A DNA stretch of 64,000 nucleotides from positions 779,433 to 843,432 of the forward strand of contig NZ_QLMC01000004.1 of the NCBI RefSeq assembly GCF_003259745.1, written 5' to 3'. Below, in pieces: positions 26,264-33,926 of the stretch; position 1 is the stretch's first letter; the number at the start of each line of letters is the position of its first letter. Source of the DNA: Larkinella arboricola. Its GTDB lineage: Bacteria; Bacteroidota; Bacteroidia; Cytophagales; Spirosomataceae. The notes below the pieces were generated by a model. The model was not told the origin of the DNA, searched no databases, and saw only the letters and a program-made list of their open reading frames with translations. The translations under genes and the position numbers were made by a program.

Positions 26264-27196
26264 ATGGCTAAACGAGCAGTGGTGGTTGGCATTGACAACT
26301 ACACGATATTCGATCCTTCCGGCAATAATAACCTATTCAATTGCGTAAACAGCGCCCGCAGTATGTACCACCTGCTGCGGGACGTTTTCGGGTTTACCGA
26401 AATTTATTACTACGAAGATCTCAAGGCCACCCGGAGCCGTATCCTGCTGGCGCTGCGCCACGTTCTTTCGATTTCGGAGGCCGGTGATTCGGTTTGTTTT
26501 TACTACGCCGGTCATGGCACCCGGCAGCGGGCCGATTTTGCGCAGCCCGACTGCGATTTGTACTACGAAGCCCTCGTACCCGCTGCCGAAGGCGTCATTA
26601 CCGACCGCGACCTGTCGGATCTGACGGTGAACCTGTATCCGGATGCGGTTAATTTTACCGTTATCACCGATTCCTGTTTTTCGGGCGGTTTGCACGTGGC
26701 AGACTCAACGGTCAAATGTCCGTCGTTACCGCTGGCCATTGACTTGCTGGAAGCCATCAGTACCTTTATGAAGACGCTGATTCCGTGCGGTATTTGCCTG
26801 ACGTCGCCCAGTGAGATGAGCAACAACGTGTCGAACGTCCGGGTAACGTCGGACAACACCATCGACCTGGACCCGGATCTGAACAAGACGCTGGTGGCGT
26901 CCTGCAAGTCCACGCTGCTTTCGTCGTGTCGGTTTGACGAGGTATCGTGGATCACGTCGAAGTATAACCATATGATTTTCACGCAAAGTCTGCTGGAGCT
27001 TGTCAACCAGAGTAATTTTGAAGCCTCATACCATTCGGTGGCGGATCAGGTTCGGCAGAAGGTTTCGGAAAAAATAATTTCGGATATCCTGCCGGGTCAT
27101 CCGGGTATTACGCAAACGCCCCAGTTGTTCGGGCAGCGAAACCGCATGGAAGAAAACTGGCTGGCCGGGTGGACCTTTACGCCCGCCAATCCCTGA
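26264..27196 (+). CDS. Caspase-family (C14) protease 2
   Basis: 310 aa, tandem paralogue of the preceding gene and of the same length. MAKRAVVVGIDNY opens the fold. The catalytic His is H84 in FYYAGHGT and the Cys is C138 in ITDSCFSGG, so it should be active. The two copies agree in core strands and at the C-terminal end (TQTPQLFGQRNR, then WLAGW) but differ widely in loops and in the segment after the catalytic Cys, which often sets specificity. No signal peptide or accessory domain. It ends the seven-gene series; no clear terminator follows. Two differing proteases with five related large proteins suggest distinct cleavage targets or a cascade, as inference. Confidence 0.9.
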   Translation: MAKRAVVVGIDNYTIFDPSGNNNLFNCVNSARSMYHLLRDVFGFTEIYYYEDLKATRSRILLALRHVLSISEAGDSVCFYYAGHGTRQRADFAQPDCDLYYEALVPAAEGVITDRDLSDLTVNLYPDAVNFTVITDSCFSGGLHVADSTVKCPSLPLAIDLLEAISTFMKTLIPCGICLTSPSEMSNNVSNVRVTSDNTIDLDPDLNKTLVASCKSTLLSSCRFDEVSWITSKYNHMIFTQSLLELVNQSNFEASYHSVADQVRQKVSEKIISDILPGHPGITQTPQLFGQRNRMEENWLAGWTFTPANP

Positions 27197-27320
27197 GTCG
27201 GGTGCGAATGTTCGAAAACACGGTTTTTAAGTTGCGGTTTACGCCCGGTTGGTGTAGGTTCGCGCTGGCGAATTTGCCGGAAGAGTTTTCGGCAATAAAA
27301 CCGACCTATACCGATTGCTG

Positions 27321-27800
27321 ATGAAAAAATACGGATTTGCCTTTCTGATCGGGGTGTTGCTCCTGGCGGGTTGCCAGCAGAATACCGACCAAACACCCTG
27401 CGACCCGACGCCGGTGAGCATCAAAGCACCACAGGCAGAGGTTGCCACCCTCAAACAATACATTGATTCAAACCGGATTGCGGCCACCGCCGACGAACGC
27501 GGCTTTTATTACGTTATTCACGCGCCGGGCGCGGGTGCCAAGCCAACCGTCTGCTCCAACGTAACCGTTAATTACAAAGGTCAGCTGACCAACGGTGAGG
27601 AATTTGATAGTGGAAACCAGGTAAGTTTCGGGCTGAATCAACTCATTTTTGGCTGGCAGGAGGGCATTCCGCTGATTGCCCCCGGAGGGAGCATTACGCT
27701 TTACCTGCCGCCCACGCTGGCGTATGGCGCACAGGCACAACCCGGTATTCCGGCTAATTCAATTCTGGTGTTTAAAATTGATTTGATCCGGGTTAATTAG
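27321..27800 (+). CDS. FKBP-type peptidyl-prolyl isomerase lipoprotein
   Basis: About 159 aa. The lipoprotein signal MKKYGFAFLIGVLLLAGCQQ puts the acylated Cys at residue 18. The FKBP domain (about 65-159) shows NVTVNYKGQLTNGEEFDSG, then QLIFGWQEGIPLIAPGGSI, LPPTLAYGAQ and PANSILVFKIDL, with the aromatic and Asp positions expected for an active proline isomerase. It likely acts on protein folding in the periplasm, attached to a membrane. The start is ATG 27321; a TTG six bases upstream is in frame but unlikely. It is probably a separate unit from the caspase locus (124-base gap). Confidence 0.9.
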   Translation: MKKYGFAFLIGVLLLAGCQQNTDQTPCDPTPVSIKAPQAEVATLKQYIDSNRIAATADERGFYYVIHAPGAGAKPTVCSNVTVNYKGQLTNGEEFDSGNQVSFGLNQLIFGWQEGIPLIAPGGSITLYLPPTLAYGAQAQPGIPANSILVFKIDLIRVN

Positions 27801-27814
27801 AGGTTGTACCCTGT

Positions 27815-27862
27815 ATAATGACAGAAGCCCGAAAGTGTATTTTTTCGAGCTTCTGTCATTAT
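27815..27862. terminator. Long inverted repeat between convergent genes
   Basis: Perfect 14-bp arms ATAATGACAGAAGC (27815-27828) and GCTTCTGTCATTAT (27849-27862), with extra inner pairing. The T-run lies inside the loop side, not after the stem, so it may act as a terminator or as an mRNA end stabiliser for both convergent genes. Confidence 0.55.
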
Positions 27863-27873
27863 CCTGCATCCGT

Positions 27874-28164
27874 TTATTCGCTAACGGGTTCGGTTTGAAG
27901 CGTTACGGGCGTGGGGACAACCGGCGCTTGTACCGCGATTTTCTTGGTTTTTAGTGCGTTTTCAGGAAGTTTCTTCTTACCCTTCTGCACCTTCTCTTTT
28001 TTCTTTTCTTCTTTGTCGTAGATCTTGACTAACTTCTTCGCCAGCTTTTCGGCTGACCTTTCAATTGCTTTTTTTACCTTTTTCGACAGCTTGCCCGCTT
28101 TGCTAACGTTGGATTCCACCGAGCTGGTAATGTCGGAGATCAGTGCCTTCTTTCTGGCTTTCAT
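27874..28164 (-). CDS. Small lysine-rich protein
   Basis: 96 aa, strongly basic. About 27 percent is Lys, concentrated at residues 20-75 in amphipathic helical runs (SKKVKKAIERSAEKLAKKL, then KEEKKKEKVQKGKKKL). The C-terminal 20 residues are Pro/Val/Thr-rich. This composition recalls histone H1-like or nucleoid-associated proteins of Bacteroidota, but no specific family motif is seen. A DNA- or RNA-binding role is inference from charge only. Confidence 0.6.
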   Translation of the reverse strand: MKARKKALISDITSSVESNVSKAGKLSKKVKKAIERSAEKLAKKLVKIYDKEEKKKEKVQKGKKKLPENALKTKKIAVQAPVVPTPVTLQTEPVSE

Positions 28165-28538
28165 ACAGGAGATTGATTAGGTGCAACAGAGATACAACTT
28201 AAAGAGCGTTCGGTGGTTTGATAAATTCAAGCGAACCCGCCGTTATCCGGCCGAACCCGTCGATTGCTCCGTTGTCCGAGCACGTTGTTGAGCTGGTGGA
28301 TGTTCGTCCGTAGGCATCGTTGGCCCGGCCTGTTTCCGGATCGTCATAAAGTAAGAAACAGCATAGCCCGCTCCGGATGTTGCCCGGTATTGGTAAGCCG
28401 GAAGCGGAGCGGAGAACGCCATTTCTGCGTTATTTTGAAACATTCTTGCGCTACTAGGAACCCCGGCCTATCTTTACTTACCAAATGTTCAGTGAGCCTT
28501 TGAATTTCCACATATTATCACACCTTTTTCCTGTGCCC
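28165..28538. other. Intergenic region before the PAS kinase
   Basis: 374 bases between divergent genes. It contains one short open frame on the minus strand (28243-28443) without recognisable features, which I do not call. The right end holds the kinase promoter listed separately. Confidence 0.4.
28446..28476 (+). promoter_or_regulatory. Putative promoter of the PAS kinase
   Basis: TTG (28446-28448), 20 bases, then TATCTTTA (28469-28476), close to the Bacteroidota consensus TTG-N17-23-TAnnTTTG. It places transcription start near 28483, so the ATG at 28485 would be almost leaderless and ATG 28539 is the better start. Confidence 0.55.
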
Positions 28539-30926
28539 ATGAACCAGCCTACCAATTCTGTGGAGCGTGATATGATTGCGGAGAATGAACAGCTTCGGTT
28601 TGCCTTGCAGGCGGCCGGGGTAGGCACCTGGGACTTTAACCTGGTGACCGGTCAGGTTGAATGGTCGAGGATTTGTAAGCAATTGTTTGGCCTGTTGCCG
28701 GATACCCAGGTGTCGGTAACCGTTCTTCTGTCACAGGTTCATCCCGACGATCGGGAGCGGGTAGCAAAGGCCAATGCGCTGGCACTCAATCCGCTCAATT
28801 ACGAAGATCATAACATTATTTTCCGTACGCTGAACCAGGAGGGTACGCTCCGGTGGGTACAGGCCAAAGGAAAAACCATCCGGGATGAGCAGGGGCAACT
28901 GACGCGGTTTAGCGGGATTGTGCAGGACGTTACGCAGACGATGGTGGCGAAGGAAAAGCTGGAAGAAAGCGAGTTGTTTTCGCAAAATGTTTTTTTTAAT
29001 TCGCCGGTCGCCAAAGTCGTTCTTATTGGGGAGCATTTCCGGATCCGAACGATCAACGAAAAAATGCTTGAAATTCTGGGGTGCGACGCGTCCGTGATAG
29101 GCCGACCGTATGCGGAAGTGCTGCCCAGCTTAGTGCATACTTCTTTATTGAATCCCCTTCGGCGGGTGCTTGAAACAGGAGAAACCTATTATCGGCCGGA
29201 AGAAAAGGTGACTTCTTCCCGCTGCGGACAGTCCACGACCGGCTATTACAATTATACCTATAAAGCTCTTTATAATACCGCGAGCGAAATTTACGGTATT
29301 ATGGTTACGGCCACGGATGTAACCCAGCAAGTGCTGGTCCGTCAGCAACTCGAAGAGGTTCAGGAGTCGTTGCGGAGCGCCATTGAACTGGCCGAACTGG
29401 GTACCTGGAGCATCAACCCAACGACTGGCAAAACGCATTATTCCGACCGGCTGCACGGCTGGTTTGGTTCGGGCAATGAAGACGGTCTGAATACGGCTTT
29501 TGATCCAGTTCACGAAAAGGACCGGACGCGGATTCAGGCCGCCATTGCCCATGCCCTGACGCCCGAGTCGGGTGGGGTATACAGAGCCGAATATACGGTT
29601 GTCAACAAGAACACGGGCCAGGAGCGGATTCTGCACAGCCAGGGCCGAACCTACTTTAACGAACAGGGAAAACCCGTCCGAATGGTGGGGATGTCGCAGG
29701 ATGTTACCCAGCAACGACAGCTCCAGCAGGAACTGGCTTTTCAGGTTGAACAGCGCACCCAGGCTCTGCTGGAGGCTAAAAACAATCTGCAAAGCATCAT
29801 GGACAGTGCCCCCATGGCAATTATGTTTTTTTCACCCATTCGGGAAGCCGGGCGCATTGTGGATTTTGTCTGGGTCAACCTCAACAAGACCGCTGAGGAG
29901 TTGAATCATCGGTCGGCGGAGGAATTAATCGGGCATTGTATGCTGGAGGTTACGCCGTATACGCAATCGACGGAGCTGTTTGGCCGCTACGTTGATGTAG
30001 TGGAAACGGGCATTCCTTTTCAGACCGAGAGGGAATTGGAAGATCACGGCCTCCAGGGGTGGTATGCCATTACGGCCGTCCGGCGCGAGGACGGTCTGAC
30101 GCTGACAGCACTGGATATTTCCGAACGGAAGCGGGCCGAATTGCAGGTGAAAGCCACCCTGGCTGATTTGCAACGTAGCAATGCGAATTTGGAGCAGTTT
30201 GCTTATGTGGCTTCGCACGATTTGCAGGAGCCGTTGCGCAAAATTCAGGCGTTTGGGGATGTACTGCTGGCCCAATACGGACCTCAGTTGGGGGGCGGTA
30301 TTGATTATCTGCAACGGATGCAGTCGGCGGCCAGCCGGTTGTCAGTGCTCATCAAGGATCTGCTGGCTTTTTCGCGCATCTCAACCCACCGTGAGCTGAA
30401 TACCTGGGTTTCGCTCAATGAAGTGATTCAGGCGGTTCTGCTCGATCTGGAAGTAGGCATCAGCGAAACGAATGCTCAGATTAAGGTGGCGGAATTACCC
30501 GTTATCCGGGGGGATGCCTCCCAGCTTGGACAACTCTTCCTGAATCTGTTCAGCAATGCCATCAAATTTCGTCAGGCCGACACTACACCCCAGATTCGGG
30601 TAACCTGCCGAACCCTGGCGAATTCACAATTGCCGGCTTCGGTCAAACCCATTCATTTGTCGGCGCTGTATTACCTTATCGAAGTGACGGACAACGGCAT
30701 TGGCTTCGAGCAGAAATACGCCGAACGAATCTTTCAGGTTTTCCAGCGGCTTCATGGCAAAAGTCACTACGCCGGTACGGGAATCGGCCTGGCTATTTGT
30801 GCCAGAGTGGTTGCCAATCACAATGGCATCATCAGGGCCACGAGCGAACCCGGTTCGGGCGCAACGTTTGAAATCTACCTGCCCGTGGCCGAGCCATCGA
30901 CCGACCGGATTCCTGACGTGGGGTAA
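28539..30926 (+). CDS. Multi-PAS sensor histidine kinase
   Basis: About 795 aa, apparently cytoplasmic (no membrane segments). About four PAS/PAC units precede the kinase: the first includes GVGTWDFNLVTGQVEW and ends in GIVQDVTQTM, the second begins FFNSPVAKVVLIG, the third has ELGTWSINPTTGKTHY and MVGMSQDVTQQ, the fourth starts MDSAPMAIMFFSP. The HisKA box is FAYVASHDLQEPLRKIQAFG with the phospho-acceptor His at residue 560. The HATPase shows LNLFSNAIKFRQA, TDNGIGFEQKYAERIFQVFQ and GTGIGLAICARVV. The DLQEPLRK variant is that of phytochrome-type kinases. A cytoplasmic signal (redox, light or ligand) is likely. Its partner is probably the convergent response regulator. Confidence 0.92.
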   Translation: MNQPTNSVERDMIAENEQLRFALQAAGVGTWDFNLVTGQVEWSRICKQLFGLLPDTQVSVTVLLSQVHPDDRERVAKANALALNPLNYEDHNIIFRTLNQEGTLRWVQAKGKTIRDEQGQLTRFSGIVQDVTQTMVAKEKLEESELFSQNVFFNSPVAKVVLIGEHFRIRTINEKMLEILGCDASVIGRPYAEVLPSLVHTSLLNPLRRVLETGETYYRPEEKVTSSRCGQSTTGYYNYTYKALYNTASEIYGIMVTATDVTQQVLVRQQLEEVQESLRSAIELAELGTWSINPTTGKTHYSDRLHGWFGSGNEDGLNTAFDPVHEKDRTRIQAAIAHALTPESGGVYRAEYTVVNKNTGQERILHSQGRTYFNEQGKPVRMVGMSQDVTQQRQLQQELAFQVEQRTQALLEAKNNLQSIMDSAPMAIMFFSPIREAGRIVDFVWVNLNKTAEELNHRSAEELIGHCMLEVTPYTQSTELFGRYVDVVETGIPFQTERELEDHGLQGWYAITAVRREDGLTLTALDISERKRAELQVKATLADLQRSNANLEQFAYVASHDLQEPLRKIQAFGDVLLAQYGPQLGGGIDYLQRMQSAASRLSVLIKDLLAFSRISTHRELNTWVSLNEVIQAVLLDLEVGISETNAQIKVAELPVIRGDASQLGQLFLNLFSNAIKFRQADTTPQIRVTCRTLANSQLPASVKPIHLSALYYLIEVTDNGIGFEQKYAERIFQVFQRLHGKSHYAGTGIGLAICARVVANHNGIIRATSEPGSGATFEIYLPVAEPSTDRIPDVG

Positions 30927-30942
30927 CCAGAACCTCCCGCTG

Positions 30943-31359
30943 CTAGTCCGTGCGCTCCCGCGAAAACAGTGTATCCAGCAGTTGCGTCAGCGAAGCCAGA
31001 TCGACCGGTTTGATCAGGTGGCCGTCGAAACCAGCTTCCTGGGTTTTTCGTTTATCTTCTTCCCGTCCATAACCCGTCAGGGCCACAATTACCGTATCTT
31101 TTCCCCAGGGCTGCTGACGGATGTGCCGACAGGTCTCGTATCCGTCCATTCCCGGCATACCAATATCGAGAATAACCACCTGCGGATGTAGGTTTTCGGC
31201 GGCTTCCAGTCCCGTCCGGCCGCCATACCGTGTGTGGACCTCGTTGCCCTTCAGTTTCAGGAGCATGGTCAGCGTTGTAGCCGAATCCTGATTGTCATCG
31301 ACCACTAGAATTCGATAGCCCGGCGCTTTTGCGGTCGTCTTTAAATTTTCGGTGTTCAT
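30943..31359 (-). CDS. Single-domain response regulator
   Basis: 138 aa, a receiver domain only. Acidic pair D21-D22, phospho-acceptor D65 in VVILDIGMPGMDG, T95 in VALTGYG, and K117 in HLIKPVD are all present. With no output domain, it probably acts by protein contact or in a phosphorelay. It is convergent with the PAS kinase and ends 16 bases from it, an arrangement that fits a functional pair, though the pairing is inferred. Confidence 0.92.
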   Translation of the reverse strand: MNTENLKTTAKAPGYRILVVDDNQDSATTLTMLLKLKGNEVHTRYGGRTGLEAAENLHPQVVILDIGMPGMDGYETCRHIRQQPWGKDTVIVALTGYGREEDKRKTQEAGFDGHLIKPVDLASLTQLLDTLFSRERTD

Positions 31360-32484
31360 TCGCTTTGCTCATTTTTCTGCTGTTGGCATTGTACTGAATG
31401 AATTAATTCTCATGGCCCAGCCCCCTGCATTGAAGGCTTTTGACCCACCGCAGCAGAAAGATGCCGAGGTAACCATCGCTTCCTGATAGGTGAGACGGTT
31501 TCAAAATGAACAGGCCGACGGTCGTTCATGGCCTTCAGATGGTTCGCCTATCTGCCGAAACGTTTTCCAGATAACTACAATTAAAACTAACCAATTTTCG
31601 GGAAGTTTCTACTGAAGAGGGAATGGTTCCGGAGCGTGTTTTATCAACATCTGTTCGCCCTGAAAACTCTGGGAGTCCGCGAAAGGAAAACTAGTTGACC
31701 ACTTGAGATCCGGGCGAGAAACTAAATTTTCTGTGAGCTATGCAACCAATAAATACCTTATAGCTTGCCGTAAGCTAAAAAAAAATCTGCTGCGAGGGAC
31801 TAGTGATTTACCACACGAATTGACGATTGCTTAATTTTAAAAATAAAGGCAACTCGAATGCTAGGACGGGTCGATTGCTTAGTGACCGAATGTTTTATAG
31901 AAGGAACATATAAGGGATAATTTTATTCAGCGGCTTCTCTTTTTAATCCTTCTTTTTGGATATAAAAGGCTGGTATAGAGTTGGTCAGCGCGCTACATCA
32001 TCTTCTTTTGCTTTAGATTTTAATCTTCTGAAAATTATTTTGAGGTATTTCTCTTATTATTTTCTAATTTACCTCTAAGGAGTTTTTAATCTTAGTATTT
32101 CCCTGTACTGTATTCATTTTCTGGTGTCAAGATTTATCTTTTTTGTAAGTAATTGTTAGATAGGTAAATACTCTTATAATATTTTAGTTTTCATTGTCAT
32201 GAATTTAAAATTATTGCAGATTTATGTTGCTATTTCTTCTAAGAACTTTTTAATTTGTTTTTAATTCCACGTTAATTTAGAGCTCGACAGAAAGGGCTTC
32301 GTCTACACCGATCTTAATGGTAGGCTTATCAATGGCCTGCATTTTCAATCTCGTTTACTCAGCGTTCACTTGATTTCTCTGGGCTATGATTAACAGCCCG
32401 TTTCACTATTAACTAAAGATGTAGTGCCCGCTTGTTTGAGAGTATGTTTATGAAATTTCGTGTCAGTACATTAGTTGAAAATAG
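31360..32484. other. 1.1-kb AT-rich gap at the left edge of the polysaccharide region
   Basis: No gene is called. Base composition drops to strongly AT-rich after about 31.85 kb. A 21-codon minus-strand reading (32342 to 32277, starting MQAIDKPTIKIGVDEALSVE) lies in a GC-richer island of about 100 bases and could be a gene remnant, but I cannot assign it. No tRNA, CRISPR or strong hairpin was seen. Confidence 0.5.
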
Positions 32485-33279
32485 ATGATTATGATCAGAA
32501 AACCTTTACAATCAAGCTTCCGAATACATCTAACCAGAGTCTTATTCGTAGCGGTTGGCCTTTTCTGTGTTTTTCCTCTTAAGGCTGCCAGGTTGTGGCA
32601 GGTTCCAGATAACCCGGTCACTCATCCACTTGACGTGGGCCGGGCCACCCATCGGTGGACTGCCATTGCTTGCATGTCCCCGAATTTCAAAGATAAGGCT
32701 ACCAACGTTTTCCTGAATTCCAACTTGATCCACACAAATACGGATCAGGAATTACGCATGTTAGACAACAATTCAGGTATTCAGCCTGTCGATTTGCCAG
32801 GTTTACTTATTCAAGCCAATACAAATCAGAAAAGAGCCGAACACCTGAAGTTGATAGTAAGTGCAAAACGGAACAATAGCCAACTGTATAGGGTCTCGTT
32901 CTGTGCTTTATTTCATAACAGCCATTTAGCTTATCACCTGGGTCCACAAGTGACAGGGACGTATATACCTAAGGTAATTCCTTACAGGGAAGGCGCAGGG
33001 AGGCAAACTATTAGTGACGTATTGACTATACCGTTCAAAGCGACTACTACACCAAGCGCCAGAAGAGCTTACCAAAAATATCCTGAAATGGACTGTGTAC
33101 GTTCAGGTTATTTCCTTCCTGATCCAGTAGCTGAACGGTTTTACTTAGAAGATAAAACCGTCCATCCCATAGCCATTCGATTAACTAATCCGGTGGGCTA
33201 TCACGCCTGTTACCTCCATAATCAAGTTTATAGGATGGAAAGGTGGCAGGTTGATGTAAGCGCATCATATCTGGGGTAA
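32485..33279 (+). CDS. Hypothetical secreted protein
   Basis: 264 aa. The N-terminus resembles a long signal peptide (MIRKPLQSSFRIHLTRVLFV, then AVGLFCVFPLKA). The mature part has no motif I recognise; it holds five cysteines and a run of Thr/Pro/Arg-rich text near residue 185. Start could be ATG 32485 or ATG 32491. AT-rich flanks and isolation from other genes lower confidence; codon use is looser than in the nearby operon. Position before two secreted T9SS proteins suggests a surface role, as inference only. Confidence 0.5.
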   Translation: MIMIRKPLQSSFRIHLTRVLFVAVGLFCVFPLKAARLWQVPDNPVTHPLDVGRATHRWTAIACMSPNFKDKATNVFLNSNLIHTNTDQELRMLDNNSGIQPVDLPGLLIQANTNQKRAEHLKLIVSAKRNNSQLYRVSFCALFHNSHLAYHLGPQVTGTYIPKVIPYREGAGRQTISDVLTIPFKATTTPSARRAYQKYPEMDCVRSGYFLPDPVAERFYLEDKTVHPIAIRLTNPVGYHACYLHNQVYRMERWQVDVSASYLG

Positions 33280-33394
33280 GCCGGTGCTGGGTTTCTGCGG
33301 GTAAGTAACTGTTTGGTTATAGGTCCTGTCATCCACATCCTGACTTTTGATAAAGAAAATAAGTGGTAAGTGTCTATCTACTAATTGATTGACA

Positions 33395-33529
33395 ATGGAG
33401 AAGAATGTAAAATCCGTAATGCCAGACGTTAATTTAAGCGTCATATTGGGAATTGGCACGGCAATTGTGACGGCTTGTATATACATTGAAGTTGCAAAAA
33501 ATGGCTGTGTACTTCGAAGTCATTTTTAG
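33395..33529 (+). CDS. Possible 44-aa single-pass membrane peptide
   Basis: The reading starts MEKNVKSVMPDVNLSVILGI and has one plausible membrane segment (about residues 15-34), ending LRSHF. No ribosome site or homologue is evident, so it may be chance. Confidence 0.25.
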   Translation: MEKNVKSVMPDVNLSVILGIGTAIVTACIYIEVAKNGCVLRSHF

Positions 33530-33689
33530 AGTTGAGATAAAAAATACCCCATCCAGGTCTACTAAATTGAAGTGTGAACCCTTAGTTATTAACTAATAAT
33601 TAGTTCACCTCTGTGTGTTGAAACAGTAACGCTCTTCCGGCTTTACTAAACCATTATCGTGCATACCGTAACTTGTAATTTATATAACC

Positions 33690-33836
33690 ATGGCTCAACG
33701 CTCTGTTTTCTTTTTACTGACCGAATTTCCTGACAAGCAGTTAGCGGCTGCTCAAACCGCCCCCTACTACATTCACTCTTTAGCCCAGTCCGCTACTGCG
33801 AATTTACTCGCTGGAACTACGGCTAAGGTTAAATAA
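33690..33836 (+). pseudogene. Decayed duplicate of the start of the beta-helix gene
   Basis: 48 codons starting MAQRSVFFLLTEFPDKQLAA. It resembles the signal-peptide start of the next gene (MTQRFLFFLLFG) but loses the hydrophobic core and stops. The 25 bases before each ATG are also alike, including CCGTAACTTGTAA at 33666-33678 and 33902-33914. This suggests a local duplication, or a cargo gene that has been lost. Confidence 0.45.
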
Positions 33837-33926
33837 TACCGTTTACTGCCAGTAATTATCACAAGGCCCAAAAAGCCTTGCTAAGGGAACTATTGTGCTC
33901 ACCGTAACTTGTAAATTGACTCAACA

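Larger units (their letters stand above)
33280..33926. other. Gap with a partial duplicate of the next gene's leader
   Basis: 647 bases. It holds a possible 44-codon ORF (33395-33529) and a degenerate copy of the leader and signal-peptide start of the following gene (33654-33836). Both are listed separately. Confidence 0.5.

Noticed and set aside
12933..27196. Gasdermin-type or CRISPR-caspase (Craspase-like) defence operon
   Set aside because: No 200-300-aa gasdermin-like protein with lipidated N-terminal Cys, no CRISPR array, no Cas or TPR-CHAT protein is present, so these known systems do not explain the locus.
28243..28443. 66-codon minus-strand frame before the PAS kinase
   Set aside because: No motif, and it overlaps the divergent promoter region; likely chance.
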